NCBI RefSeq assembly: GCF_039655875.1
Contig: NZ_JBBYXK010000002.1
Span: 991,433-1,055,432 of the forward strand
Length of the DNA: 64,000 nucleotides
DNA from: Emcibacter sp. SYSU 3D8
Lineage (GTDB): Bacteria > Pseudomonadota > Alphaproteobacteria > SMXS01
Direction: 5' to 3'
Part shown: in pieces, positions 43,858-52,575 of the stretch
How the letters are laid out: each line of letters opens with the position of its first letter
Position numbering within the stretch: the stretch's first letter is position 1
Notes under the pieces: generated by a model
What the model saw: only the letters and a program-made list of their open reading frames with translations
Database searches by the model: none
What the model was told of the DNA's origin: nothing
Program-made: the position numbers and the translations under genes

Positions 43858-44006
43858 GGGAGGCGTTGCGACCTGACGAACGGTTGTATAGTGAGAGAGG
43901 TGTGGCTCGCCGGCGTCCTGAATAGCCTGGGGTGTTTCGGCATAAGCTGTGCCACCCCGTCTACTTTGCTGAGACAGTCCAAAGCCGATGCGTTAGGGTG
44001 TCATGC

Positions 44007-44750
44007 ATGATCCGCTTTGACAACGTTGGAATGCGCTACGGTTCAGGCGATGAGGTCCTGCGCGACATCACCTTCGAGCTCCAGCGTGGTTCGTTTCACT
44101 TCCTGACCGGCCGCAGCGGTGCGGGAAAATCATCGCTGCTCAAGCTGATGTATCTGTCCGAACGCCCGTCCCGCGGTCTGATCTCGATGATGGGCGTTGA
44201 CATCGTCACCGCCAGGCGCAAGGCGCTGCCACGGCTGCGCCGCAACATCGGCGTGGTGTTTCAGGACTACCGCCTGCTCGATCATCTGACGGCCTACGAC
44301 AATGTGGCGCTGCCGCTGCGCATCAGTGGCGCGAGCCGGGCCGAGATCCGCGATTATGTGGAGGAACTGCTGGTCTGGGTCGGACTGAAGGAGCGCATGA
44401 CGGCGCGGCCGTCGACCCTGTCGGGCGGCGAGAAGCAGCGGGTCGCCATTGCACGCGCGGTGATCAACCGCCCGACGGTGCTGCTCGCCGACGAGCCGAC
44501 CGGCAATGTGGACGACGAGATGGCCGCGCGCCTGCTGCGTCTCTTCATCGAACTCAACCGGCTCGGCACCACCACGGTCATCGCCACCCACGACATGGGG
44601 CTTGTCGACAGTATCGAAGTGCCGAGGCTTCATCTGGAGGCCGGACAACTGGTACAACTGGCGCCCGGCGTCGATCCGCCGAACGACCTGCAGAATGCCC
44701 TCCGCCTGCCTGAGGAATTTCCTCAGGCGGTCGGCTTCGCCCGCGACTGA
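44007..44750 (+). CDS. ftsE: Cell division ATP-binding protein FtsE
   Basis: A 247-residue ABC ATPase. Walker A is GRSGAGKSS (35-43), Q-loop VVFQDYRLLD, signature LSGGEKQR, Walker B VLLADEP and the H-loop ATHD. 'MIRFDNVGMRYG' and 'FQDYRLLDHLTAYDNVALPLRI' are characteristic of FtsE. With FtsX it forms the inner-membrane complex that drives septal peptidoglycan hydrolysis. An acidic tail of about 25 residues after the core is longer than in E. coli. The ATG at 44007 is 21 bases ahead in spacing to ftsX at the other end, forming an operon. Confidence 0.95.
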   Translation: MIRFDNVGMRYGSGDEVLRDITFELQRGSFHFLTGRSGAGKSSLLKLMYLSERPSRGLISMMGVDIVTARRKALPRLRRNIGVVFQDYRLLDHLTAYDNVALPLRISGASRAEIRDYVEELLVWVGLKERMTARPSTLSGGEKQRVAIARAVINRPTVLLADEPTGNVDDEMAARLLRLFIELNRLGTTTVIATHDMGLVDSIEVPRLHLEAGQLVQLAPGVDPPNDLQNALRLPEEFPQAVGFARD

Positions 44751-44771
44751 ACCGTCTTCACGACCCATATC

Positions 44772-45647
44772 ATGCTGCGACAGATACGATTCCTGCCATC
44801 CGAGAACATCCACGGGCGTCTGCTGCCCTGGGTGATCGCCGTCATGGTGTTTCTCGCCGGCCTCGCCATGCTGGTGGCGCTCGGCCTGCAGATGACCGCG
44901 AACACCTGGCACCAGGGGCTGGCGCAGAGCCTGACCGTGCAGGTGATCAATCCGGACAAGGCCGAACGTGACACCGAAGTGGCCGCGGCGCTGGCGGCGC
45001 TGCGCGCGACGCCGGGGGTCGCTTCGGCGGTGGCCGAGACCGGCGACCAGGTCGCCGCGTTGCTCGAGCCCTGGCTTGGCAAGGGCAACGTCGGACCCGA
45101 CTTGCCGATTCCGGCGCTGATCGACGTCAGGCTGGCGGATGGGCCGCCGGTGGATGTGGCCGCGCTTGGCGCCGCACTCGTCAAGGTGGCGCCCAGCGCG
45201 CGGGTCGACGCGCACGAGCGCTGGCTGGCCGACCTGCTGGTGCTGATGCGCATCGTGCAATGGGTTGGCGGCATGATTGTCGGCCTGGTCGGGCTGGCAA
45301 CGGTCGCCATCATCATCTTCGCCACCCGGGCCGGCCTGGCGACCCACCGGGAGACCGTCGAGATCGTCCACATGATGGGGGCCAAGGACAGCACCATCGC
45401 CGGCGCGTTCCAGTGGCGCTTCCTCTGGGTGGGAATCAAGGGCGCCGTTATCGGCCTGATCGCGCTGGGAGCTGGCATGGGCGTGGTGCACCTGATCAAC
45501 CAGCGGCTGGAGGGGGCGCTGTTGCCTCAACTGGTGCCGCCGCCCGAAGTGCTGGTCAGCCTGCTCGTCCTGCCGCTTGTCGCCGGCCTGCTCACCATGC
45601 TGACGGCCCGGTTCGCGGTCATGCGCGCGCTGGCCGACATGAACTGA
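44772..45647 (+). CDS. ftsX: Cell division protein FtsX
   Basis: A 291-residue permease-like protein: an N-terminal membrane helix ('WVIAVMVFLAGLAMLVALGL'), a periplasmic domain of about 130 residues ('GVASAVAETGDQVAALLEPWLGKGNV') and three C-terminal helices ('VGGMIVGLVGLATVAIIIF', 'IKGAVIGLIALGAGMGVVHL', 'VLVSLLVLPLVAGLLTMLTARF'). It does not transport a solute; it relays FtsE ATPase activity to murein hydrolase activators. It follows ftsE by 21 bases and is followed at once by an ElyC-like gene (TGATCATG). Confidence 0.93.
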   Translation: MLRQIRFLPSENIHGRLLPWVIAVMVFLAGLAMLVALGLQMTANTWHQGLAQSLTVQVINPDKAERDTEVAAALAALRATPGVASAVAETGDQVAALLEPWLGKGNVGPDLPIPALIDVRLADGPPVDVAALGAALVKVAPSARVDAHERWLADLLVLMRIVQWVGGMIVGLVGLATVAIIIFATRAGLATHRETVEIVHMMGAKDSTIAGAFQWRFLWVGIKGAVIGLIALGAGMGVVHLINQRLEGALLPQLVPPPEVLVSLLVLPLVAGLLTMLTARFAVMRALADMN

Positions 45648-45649
45648 TC

Positions 45650-46261
45650 ATGCGCAGATTCGTCGTTTTCGTGCTGCTTGCCGCCGCCGGTTGGCTGATT
45701 GGATTTGCCGCGTTCGTCAGCAGTATTCCGGACAAACCGCCCGTCAATCTGCGGGAGACCGATGGCATCGTCGTCCTGACCGGCGCGGGATCCCGGCTCA
45801 ACCAGGCCATCGCGCTGCTGGCGGCGGGACACAGTGGCCGGCTGCTGATCTCGGGCGTCGACGCCCGGACCAACGACCCTGACCTGAAAAAAAGCCTGGA
45901 TCTCAAGAGCCAGACCGATTCCGAACTTTTCGATTGCTGCATCGACGTGGGCCGGGAGGCGCTCGATACGGTCGGCAACGCCCAGGAAATCGCCGCCTGG
46001 GCAGGCAAGCACGGCTACCGGTCGCTGCGGGTGGTGACGTCGGATTTCCACATCAGGCGGAGCCTGCTCGAGATCAGGCGCGTTGCACCCGACCTTGTTC
46101 TGGTGCCGCATCCGGTGTTCAGCGAGCGGATTCGGCCAGGTCTGTGGTGGCGCGACCTCGCTTCCGCCCGTATCCTGTCCCGCGAGTTCAACAAACTCCT
46201 GGTGGTGTGGTTCAAGGTCAACGTTTACGACCGGATCGCCGGGGCACCGGCGGCCGCATGA
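45650..46261 (+). CDS. YdcF/ElyC-like DUF218 protein
   Basis: A 203-residue protein with one N-terminal membrane anchor ('FVVFVLLAAAGWLIGFAAFVS') and a DUF218 domain: 'DGIVVLTGAGSRLNQAIALLAAGHSGRLLISG', then 'TVGNAQEIAAWAGKHGYRSLRVVTSDFHIRRSLLEI'. ElyC-type proteins affect peptidoglycan and enterobacterial-antigen synthesis. It follows ftsX and overlaps the plsC-like gene by 4 bases, consistent with an envelope operon. The start at 45650 is 2 bases after the ftsX stop. Confidence 0.9.
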   Translation: MRRFVVFVLLAAAGWLIGFAAFVSSIPDKPPVNLRETDGIVVLTGAGSRLNQAIALLAAGHSGRLLISGVDARTNDPDLKKSLDLKSQTDSELFDCCIDVGREALDTVGNAQEIAAWAGKHGYRSLRVVTSDFHIRRSLLEIRRVAPDLVLVPHPVFSERIRPGLWWRDLASARILSREFNKLLVVWFKVNVYDRIAGAPAAA

Positions 46262-46980
46262 CCATATTCCGATCCCTCCTGTTCAACCTGCTGCTCTGGA
46301 TCTGGACGGCCATCGCCGTGATCGGCTTCGTGCCGTTGCTGCTGGGCCCGGCACGCTGGGCGGTCAAGGCGCAGAGCGGGTGGTCGACGGGCGCCGAGTG
46401 GCTGATCCGCCATGTGGTCGGTATCACGTGGCGCGAGCGCGACCGTGAGAACCTGCCGGAGGGTCCGGTGATCGTGGCCTGCAAGCATCAGTCGGTCTAC
46501 GAGACCATCGTGATGCAGATGCGCCTGCGCGATCCGGCGATCGTCATGAAGCGCGAATTGCTCAACATCCCGCTCTATGGCTGGTACAGCCGCCGCATGG
46601 GGATGATCCCGATCGATCGCAACGCCTCTTCGTCGGCCATGCGCCAGATGTTGCGAGCCGCCGAGGCGGCGGTGGCGCAGGGCCGGCCGATCCTGATCTT
46701 TCCCGAAGGCACCCGCGCGGCGCCGGGGGCGCCGGCCCACTATCATCCGGGTGTCGCCGGGCTTTACCGGCACCTCAAGGTTCCGGTGGTGCCCGTGGCG
46801 CTCAACTCGGGACTCTTCTGGGGGCGCAACACGGTGCACAAGCACGCCGGCACCGTAACCTTGCAATATCTGCCGGTGATCGAGCCGGGGCTCGACCGCC
46901 GCGCCTTCATGGCCGAGATGGAGGAGCGCATCGAAACCGCGACCGCCGCGCTGCTCGAGGAATCCGGATTCTGTGGATAA
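46258..46980 (+). CDS. plsC: 1-acyl-sn-glycerol-3-phosphate acyltransferase
   Basis: A 240-residue PlsC-family acyltransferase that makes phosphatidic acid from lysophosphatidic acid. It has an N-terminal membrane segment ('LLFNLLLWIWTAIAVIGFVPLLLG'), block I as CKHQSVYET (His-X4-Glu in place of the usual His-X4-Asp), block II 'GWYSRRMGMIPIDR', block III LIFPEGTR and block IV VPVVPVALNS. The Glu in block I is seen in some alphaproteobacterial members but is worth noting. Last gene of the ftsE-ftsX-ElyC-plsC operon (ATGA overlap). Confidence 0.92.
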   Translation: MTIFRSLLFNLLLWIWTAIAVIGFVPLLLGPARWAVKAQSGWSTGAEWLIRHVVGITWRERDRENLPEGPVIVACKHQSVYETIVMQMRLRDPAIVMKRELLNIPLYGWYSRRMGMIPIDRNASSSAMRQMLRAAEAAVAQGRPILIFPEGTRAAPGAPAHYHPGVAGLYRHLKVPVVPVALNSGLFWGRNTVHKHAGTVTLQYLPVIEPGLDRRAFMAEMEERIETATAALLEESGFCG

Positions 46981-47136
46981 GTGCATGAACGGCCCGGTGA
47001 ATCGCGGGGATAAGTCCACAGGCCGTTGAATTCTCGGCGTTTCCGGCAGCCGCCCGTCATGGAAACATAACAGGAACGAAGGTTGCCGCGCGGGCCTTTC
47101 CGGCCTATCATCCTTGCCCCAACCGATGGACGGCAG

Positions 47137-49449
47137 ATGAGCGCGACAGCACCGATCTCGACCCAGATCTGGGATATGAAGTACCGGCTGAAGAGTCCGG
47201 ACGGCACACCCATCGACAAGTCGGTCGACGACACCTGGCGCCGGATCGCCAGGGCACTTGCCGAGCCCGAGGCGCCGGAGCGACGCGCGCACTGGGAAGC
47301 GCGCTTCCACGAGGCGCTTGAGGGGTTCAAGTTTTTGCCCGCCGGCCGCATCGTCGCCGGCGCAGGCAGCGCGCGCGATGTCACCCTGTTCAACTGCTTC
47401 GTCATGGGCACCATTCCCGATGACATGAGCGGCATCTTCGACAATCTGCGCGAAGCCGCGCTGACCATGCAGAAGGGCGGCGGCATCGGCTACGATTTCT
47501 CGACCTTGCGGCCCAAGGGCGCGCGGGTGAAGGGCGTGGGCGCCGATGCCTCCGGTCCGCTGCCGTTCATGGATGTCTGGGACGCCATGTGCCGCACGAT
47601 CATGAGCGCCGGCCACCGGCGCGGCGCCATGATGGCGACCATGCGGTGCGATCACCCGGATATCGAGGCGTTCATCGGGGCCAAGCAGGACCCGGGCCGC
47701 CTGCGCATGTTCAACATGTCGGTGCTGGTGACCGACGCTTTCATCGAGGCGGTGAAGACCGACGGCACCTGGGACCTGGTGTTCGGCGGTACCGTCTACC
47801 GCACCATGGCCGCGCGCGAACTCTGGGATTCGATCATGCGCGCCACCTATGCCTATGCCGAGCCGGGCGTGATTTTCATCGACCGCATCAACCAGCGCAA
47901 CAACCTGCATTATTGCGAAACCATCGCGGCCACCAATCCGTGCGGCGAGCAGCCGCTGCCGCCCTACGGCGCGTGCCTGCTCGGTTCCGTCAACCTGGCA
48001 GCGCTGGTGAAGGAGCCGTTCACGCCCGAAGCCTGCGTCGATCTCGGCGAACTCGACACGCTGGTGACGACCGCCGTGCGGATGATGGACAACGTCGTCG
48101 ACACCTCGCGCTTTCCGCTCGAGCAGCAGGCGCTCGAGGCGGCGGCCAAGCGGCGCATCGGGCTGGGCGTCACCGGTCTTGCCGATGCGCTGATCATGTG
48201 CCGGGCGCGGTATGGCTCGGCGGCGGCGGTGGAATTGACCGGGGTCTGGATGCGCCGGATCCAGCGGGCCGCCTATCTGGCGTCGGTGGAACTGGCGGCG
48301 GAAAAGGGCGCGTTCCCGCTGTTCGACGCCGAACCCTATCTGGCCGGCGCCAGCGTGTCCGAACTGGACGAGGACGTGAAGGCGGCAATCCGCAAGCACG
48401 GTATCCGCAATGCACTGCTCACCTCGGTCGCGCCCACCGGCACCATCTCGCTGTTCGCCGATAACGTGTCGTCGGGACTGGAGCCGGTGTTCAGCTTCAA
48501 CTACACCCGCAAGGTGCTGATGCCCGACGGCTCCCGCAAGGAGGAGACGGTCAGCGACTATGCCTACCGGCAATATCTCCGCCAGTTCGGCGACAAGGCG
48601 CAGCTGCCCGATTATTTCGTGACCGCCCAGACCCTGACGCCGGACGACCACGTGCGCATGCAGGCGGCGGTGCAGAAATATGTCGACAGCTCGATCTCGA
48701 AAACCATCAACTGCCCCGAGGACATCTCGTTCGAGGACTTCAAGGACATCTATCTGAAGGCATGGGACCTGGGGTGCAAGGGCTGCACCACCTATCGGCC
48801 CAACGACATCACCGGCTCGGTGCTGGCGACCGCCAAGGAGGATGCGGACGAGCCGCAATTGCCGCTCGATTCCCCCGCGCCGCGCCATGCCGACGAATAC
48901 GAGGCGGGTGGCGTCGTCTACATGACCCGGCCGCTCGACCGGCCCGAGGCGCTGCCTGGCAAGACCTACAAGATCAAGTGGCCCGACAGCGACCACGCCA
49001 TGTACATCACCCTCAACGACGTGATCCAGGACGGCAGGCGCCGGCCCTTCGAGATCTTCATCAACTCGAAGAACATGGAGCACTACGCCTGGACGCTGGG
49101 TCTCACGCGCATGATCAGCGCCGTGTTCCGGCGCGGCGGCGACGTGTCGTTCGTGGTCGAGGAACTGAAGGCGGTGTTCGATCCGCGCGGCGGCCACTGG
49201 GTGAAAGGCCACTACGTGCCGTCACTGCTTGCCGCCATCGGCGAGGTGATCGAGGCGCACCTCGTGGATATCGGCTTCATCAAGAAGGAACAGGACTTCA
49301 GCACCGAGGCCGAGCGCATGAAGCTCGCCGTCGGCGACAACGAGGAACGGCCGCACATGCGGTCGTGCCCCAAATGCGGCGCGCCGACCCTCATTCGCCA
49401 GGAAGGCTGCGATACCTGCATCTCCTGCGGCTATTCCAAGTGCGGCTAG
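47137..49449 (+). CDS. nrdJ: Adenosylcobalamin-dependent (class II) ribonucleotide reductase
   Basis: A 770-residue class II reductase making deoxyribonucleotides. 'FNCFVMG' holds Cys87; 'NPCGEQPLPPYGACLLGSVNL' holds Asn267/Cys269/Glu271 of the active site and Cys280, the redox partner of Cys87; 'TSVAPTGTISLFADNVSSGLEPVF' is the phosphate loop. The C-terminus has a Cys-rich tail (CPKCG ... CDTC ISCGYSKCG) used in thioredoxin turnover or metal binding. ATG 47137 is chosen because family sequence begins there. No cobalamin riboswitch is evident upstream. Shares a CTAG with the stop of the convergent gene. Confidence 0.95.
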   Translation: MSATAPISTQIWDMKYRLKSPDGTPIDKSVDDTWRRIARALAEPEAPERRAHWEARFHEALEGFKFLPAGRIVAGAGSARDVTLFNCFVMGTIPDDMSGIFDNLREAALTMQKGGGIGYDFSTLRPKGARVKGVGADASGPLPFMDVWDAMCRTIMSAGHRRGAMMATMRCDHPDIEAFIGAKQDPGRLRMFNMSVLVTDAFIEAVKTDGTWDLVFGGTVYRTMAARELWDSIMRATYAYAEPGVIFIDRINQRNNLHYCETIAATNPCGEQPLPPYGACLLGSVNLAALVKEPFTPEACVDLGELDTLVTTAVRMMDNVVDTSRFPLEQQALEAAAKRRIGLGVTGLADALIMCRARYGSAAAVELTGVWMRRIQRAAYLASVELAAEKGAFPLFDAEPYLAGASVSELDEDVKAAIRKHGIRNALLTSVAPTGTISLFADNVSSGLEPVFSFNYTRKVLMPDGSRKEETVSDYAYRQYLRQFGDKAQLPDYFVTAQTLTPDDHVRMQAAVQKYVDSSISKTINCPEDISFEDFKDIYLKAWDLGCKGCTTYRPNDITGSVLATAKEDADEPQLPLDSPAPRHADEYEAGGVVYMTRPLDRPEALPGKTYKIKWPDSDHAMYITLNDVIQDGRRRPFEIFINSKNMEHYAWTLGLTRMISAVFRRGGDVSFVVEELKAVFDPRGGHWVKGHYVPSLLAAIGEVIEAHLVDIGFIKKEQDFSTEAERMKLAVGDNEERPHMRSCPKCGAPTLIRQEGCDTCISCGYSKCG

Positions 49450-49979
49450 GCTGAAGGCGCGCCCAGCAGCCGCCATACCCGGTGCAGCGGACCGTCGCTG
49501 ATACCCATCTCGTCCAGATGGGCAACCGTGCTTGCCAGATAGTCGATATTGACGCCCGATACGCCCCGCGCGCCGTCGATCTGGCGGGCCTGTTCCTCAA
49601 GCGACAGCTTGCCGGCATATTGCGGGTGGCCGCGGTCCACCACATAGGCGCGCGCCGCGACCATGCGGCCGGGCAGGCGCACCACATGCCGAACCGGCCG
49701 GTAGACGGCGGTTACCATCTCGCGCTCGTCGAGATAGTCCACCACCGCCCCGGCGTTTTCCGGGGCAATCCGGTAGGCCCGGCCCAGGCACGAGCCGCCC
49801 CGGTCCAGCCCAAGCACGAGGCCGGGCTGCTGCCGGGTTCCCCGGTGATGCCAGGAATAGACGCAGAACGAGCGGTGAAAACCGTGGAGCCTGGCCGGCT
49901 GCGCCTCGAGATAGTCGAAGCCGGGCCGCCACATCAGCGAGCCATAGCCGAATACCCAAAGATTGTCCTGTTCCGCCAT
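49446..49979 (-). CDS. ChaC-like gamma-glutamylcyclotransferase
   Basis: A 177-residue protein with 'LWVFGYGSLMWRPGFDYLEAQPARLHGFHRSFCVYS', the substrate-cradle YGSL motif of ChaC enzymes, 'GLVLGLDRGGSCLGRAYRI' and the catalytic Glu in YLDEREM. ChaC proteins cleave glutathione to 5-oxoproline and Cys-Gly. CAGGAGACC precedes the ATG at 49979, and the longer frame upstream lacks family sequence. It converges with nrdJ, the two stop codons sharing one CTAG, and diverges from the DUF2125 gene. Confidence 0.93.
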   Translation of the reverse strand: MAEQDNLWVFGYGSLMWRPGFDYLEAQPARLHGFHRSFCVYSWHHRGTRQQPGLVLGLDRGGSCLGRAYRIAPENAGAVVDYLDEREMVTAVYRPVRHVVRLPGRMVAARAYVVDRGHPQYAGKLSLEEQARQIDGARGVSGVNIDYLASTVAHLDEMGISDGPLHRVWRLLGAPSA

Positions 49980-50045
49980 GGTCTCCTGTTGCGCTCGAGA
50001 GGCCGCTATCCTACGAAGTTGAAGAGGCAAACGGAAAGCACTGCC

Positions 50046-50753
50046 ATGATCAACAGATATCTGGCTCTGTTCTGCGGCCTGGGCATCCTGGTCGGCGGCT
50101 ATACCATCTGGTGGCAGAACGAGGCAGACCATCTGAAAACGGCGTTCCCACAGGCGCTGGCCAAGTCGCTTCCGCCCGGCGCGGCGCTGCGGCAGAGGTC
50201 GGCCGGCGTGGGCGGTTACCCGTTCCGGTTCAACGTCCAGCTTGCCGACGTGAAGGTGACCTGGGGTACGGACTGGGCATCGACGCCGGCCGTGACGGGC
50301 ATCTTCCAGCCCTTTGCCGGCGATCACCTGATCCTGCATCTGGACGCGCCGGTCGACTTCGGCATCGAGGGCGCCACGGGCCGCATCAATGCCGAGCGGG
50401 CGCTGGCGAGTCTGGTGGGCTATGAGAGCGGGCAGTATCAACTCGACCTCGATGCCATGAATGTCACGCTGGAGCAGCCCGCCGTGGCGCGGCTCCATGC
50501 GGCACGCATGCAGCTGCATGTGCGGCGCGAAGTCATCGGCCCGCCCGCCGAGCATGCCGTTGCCGTTTCGGCCAGGGGCATCACCCCGAAGGAAGCCGCC
50601 ACCGGCCGGCTGGCCGGGCTCGTTGCCCGGTACGGCGAGGCCCAGCAGGACGGGACCGTAAACCTGAATATCGACGAGAAGGGCGATCTGGCGCATGCCG
50701 GCGGCAAGACGCTTTCGCCCGATGAGGCGGAAGCGCTGCAGCAGGCGTTCTAG
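50046..50753 (+). CDS. DUF2125 protein
   Basis: A 235-residue protein with an N-terminal membrane anchor or signal ('YLALFCGLGILVGGYTIWW') and the periplasmic DUF2125 pattern 'ALRQRSAGVGGYPFRFNVQLADVKVTW'. Proteins of this family occur almost only in alphaproteobacteria and have no known role. The ATG at 50046 starts the anchor. A GFA gene follows 42 bases on. The two could share a promoter, though their functions look unrelated. Confidence 0.85.
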   Translation: MINRYLALFCGLGILVGGYTIWWQNEADHLKTAFPQALAKSLPPGAALRQRSAGVGGYPFRFNVQLADVKVTWGTDWASTPAVTGIFQPFAGDHLILHLDAPVDFGIEGATGRINAERALASLVGYESGQYQLDLDAMNVTLEQPAVARLHAARMQLHVRREVIGPPAEHAVAVSARGITPKEAATGRLAGLVARYGEAQQDGTVNLNIDEKGDLAHAGGKTLSPDEAEALQQAF

Positions 50754-50795
50754 GGCGGTTCGCTTGTCGGTCCGGGATAGAAAGCGAGTACGCCC

Positions 50796-51212
50796 ATGAT
50801 TGCGGGATCCTGCCAGTGCGGTGCCGTCAAATTCCAGGTGCGCGGTCCGTTGGACGGCTTTTTCCTTTGTCATTGCAGGCGATGCCGGAAAGACACCGGG
50901 TCAGCGCACGCGGCCAATCTGTTTTCATCCACCGCCACCCTTGCGTGGCTGGCGGGGCAGGCCCATGTCAAAGCCTACCGGGTTCCCGGCACCCGTCACG
51001 AGAAAAGCTTCTGCACGGAATGCGGCGCAGCCCTTCCCCGGGTCCAGACGGAAAGTGCCTTGCTGGTCGTTCCCGCCGGAAGCCTCGATAGCGACATCGA
51101 CCTCCGACCGGACGCGCACATTTTCTGGGCCAGCCGGGCCGCATGGGATGCTGGTCTGGAAGACGTCCCCGCGTTCGACGGCGTGCCCGCGCGTTCGAAC
51201 GCCAAAGGCTAG
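50796..51212 (+). CDS. GFA/CENP-V-fold zinc protein
   Basis: A 138-residue protein of the GFA (glutathione-dependent formaldehyde-activating) family. Zinc ligands are CQCG near residue 7, CHCRRC near 25-30 and CTECG near 73. Most members are not formaldehyde enzymes, so the name is only a family label. Its stop and that of the convergent thpR gene share one CTAG (51209-51212). Confidence 0.92.
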   Translation: MIAGSCQCGAVKFQVRGPLDGFFLCHCRRCRKDTGSAHAANLFSSTATLAWLAGQAHVKAYRVPGTRHEKSFCTECGAALPRVQTESALLVVPAGSLDSDIDLRPDAHIFWASRAAWDAGLEDVPAFDGVPARSNAKG

Positions 51213-51805
51213 CGGATACCCCGCGCGCGGTTCAGCAAGGCCACCTGCGCCTCGCCCGAATCCTCATCACCGTCCTCGTCCGGGTAGGTGGCGAGCGCCT
51301 CGTAAATGGCGCCCGAATGCGCCAGGTGGCTGCGGAACAGGGTAAACCGCGCGACATTCCAGGGCTGCGACCAGAGCTGGTCGTGGGCGGCGAGGAAGCG
51401 GTCCACACGGCCGCTCGGCCCCTTGAAGCGCGCCAGCGTGACATGCGGCATGAACTTGCGCTGCTCGGCGGGCAGGCCGATTCGGACCATGGCCGTGTCG
51501 ATTTTTTGCGCCAGATGCGCCAGCGGCGCTTCCGGGCCGACGCCGGCCCACAACATGCGTGGTTTGCGGATGTCGCCGAAAAGTCCCGTACCCTGCAGCG
51601 ACACCTGGAACGGCGCGAAATTAATGGCGCGCAGGGCGCTGTCGATGTCCTCGGCCCTGGCCTCGTCCACCTCGCCGATGAACCGCAGGGTCAGGTGAAG
51701 CTGGTCGTCGGTTTGCCAGCGGGCGCCATTAACACCGCCCATCAGGCCGATCAGGCGCGACCGGACTTCCGGAGGCAATGGCAGAGCGACGAACAGGCGC
51801 AACAT
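51209..51805 (-). CDS. thpR: RNA 2',3'-cyclic phosphodiesterase
   Basis: A 198-residue 2H phosphoesterase. The two catalytic HxTx motifs are HLTL (His37) and HVTL (His121), and the N-terminus 'MLRLFVALPLPPEVRSRL' is typical of LigT/ThpR. It opens 2',3'-cyclic phosphates on RNA to 2'-phosphates. The C-terminus has an extra acidic stretch ('DEDGDEDSGEAQ'). It is followed in the opposite direction by a GFA gene with which it shares stop bases. Confidence 0.94.
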   Translation of the reverse strand: MLRLFVALPLPPEVRSRLIGLMGGVNGARWQTDDQLHLTLRFIGEVDEARAEDIDSALRAINFAPFQVSLQGTGLFGDIRKPRMLWAGVGPEAPLAHLAQKIDTAMVRIGLPAEQRKFMPHVTLARFKGPSGRVDRFLAAHDQLWSQPWNVARFTLFRSHLAHSGAIYEALATYPDEDGDEDSGEAQVALLNRARGIR

Positions 51806-51872
51806 GGCATCTACCGTAACGTCTCCGCATGCCGGGCCGGCATGCGATTAGCGAATCTCTTCGATGCCGCCA

Positions 51873-52547
51873 CTACTTGGCGCCAGACACAGTGCGGCCG
51901 GCGGGCCGCGTCTCAAGGAGATTATGAACCATCGGGACGATGCGTGTCACGATCACATCGATGCCTTCGGCCGTCGGGTGCAGGCCGTCGGGCAGGTTCA
52001 GCGCCTTGTTCCCGGCAACCCCGTCGAGGAAAAACGGATAAAGCGGCGCATCATATTTCGCGGCCAGCGCCGGATAGATCGCGTCGAATTGATTCACGAA
52101 GGTTGCGCCCATGTTGGGCGCCGCCTTCATGCCGGCGATCAGCACCGGCACGCCGTCCCTGCTGAAGCGGTCCATGATGGCGGTCAGCGCCCTCGTGGTA
52201 ATGGCCGGATCGACCCCGCGCAGCATGTCGTTGGCGCCCAGCTCGAGGATCACCAGGTCGGGCTTGCCCGGCACGCCGGCCAGCGCCCAGTCGAGCCTGC
52301 TGGCGCCCCCGCTGGCCGTGTCGCCGGAAACACCGGCGTTGTGCACCGTCACCTTCACGCCCCTGGCCTTGAGGGCGGCTTCCAGTTTCGATGGGAAGGA
52401 CTGGCCCGGTTCCAGGCCGTAGCCGGCGGTCAGGCTGTCGCCCAGCACCAACACCTGAAGTGTGCCGTCAGGCGCGGCGGCGTGGCCGGCAAGGGGGATG
52501 CAGAGTACGAGCAGCAGGGCGCAAAGTTTGACAACCAGCCGCTCCAT
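51873..52547 (-). CDS. SGNH-family arylesterase/lysophospholipase (TesA-like)
   Basis: A 224-residue secreted GDSL hydrolase. A signal peptide ('VVKLCALLLVLCIPLAGHAAA') precedes block I GDSLTAGYG with Ser38, block III GAND, and block V DGLHPTAEG with the Asp/His pair. TesA-like enzymes cleave acyl esters and thioesters in the periplasm. The ATG at 52547 puts the signal peptide at the N-terminus; an in-frame ATG at 52577 would add ten residues. It is divergent from YbbA/YbbP-like genes, the classic tesA-ybbA-ybbP arrangement. Confidence 0.92.
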   Translation of the reverse strand: MERLVVKLCALLLVLCIPLAGHAAAPDGTLQVLVLGDSLTAGYGLEPGQSFPSKLEAALKARGVKVTVHNAGVSGDTASGGASRLDWALAGVPGKPDLVILELGANDMLRGVDPAITTRALTAIMDRFSRDGVPVLIAGMKAAPNMGATFVNQFDAIYPALAAKYDAPLYPFFLDGVAGNKALNLPDGLHPTAEGIDVIVTRIVPMVHNLLETRPAGRTVSGAK

Positions 52548-52575
52548 CCCATATCGGTGACTCCTGTCCGGCTGC

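Noticed and set aside
46981..47136. Possible cobalamin riboswitch upstream of the B12-dependent reductase
   Set aside because: No B12-box-like conserved sequence or suitable helix series was seen in the 156-base gap.
46225..49212. 995-residue antisense open frame over plsC and nrdJ
   Set aside because: It crosses two well-supported genes and is rich in His, Arg, Gly and Asp without any fold signature.
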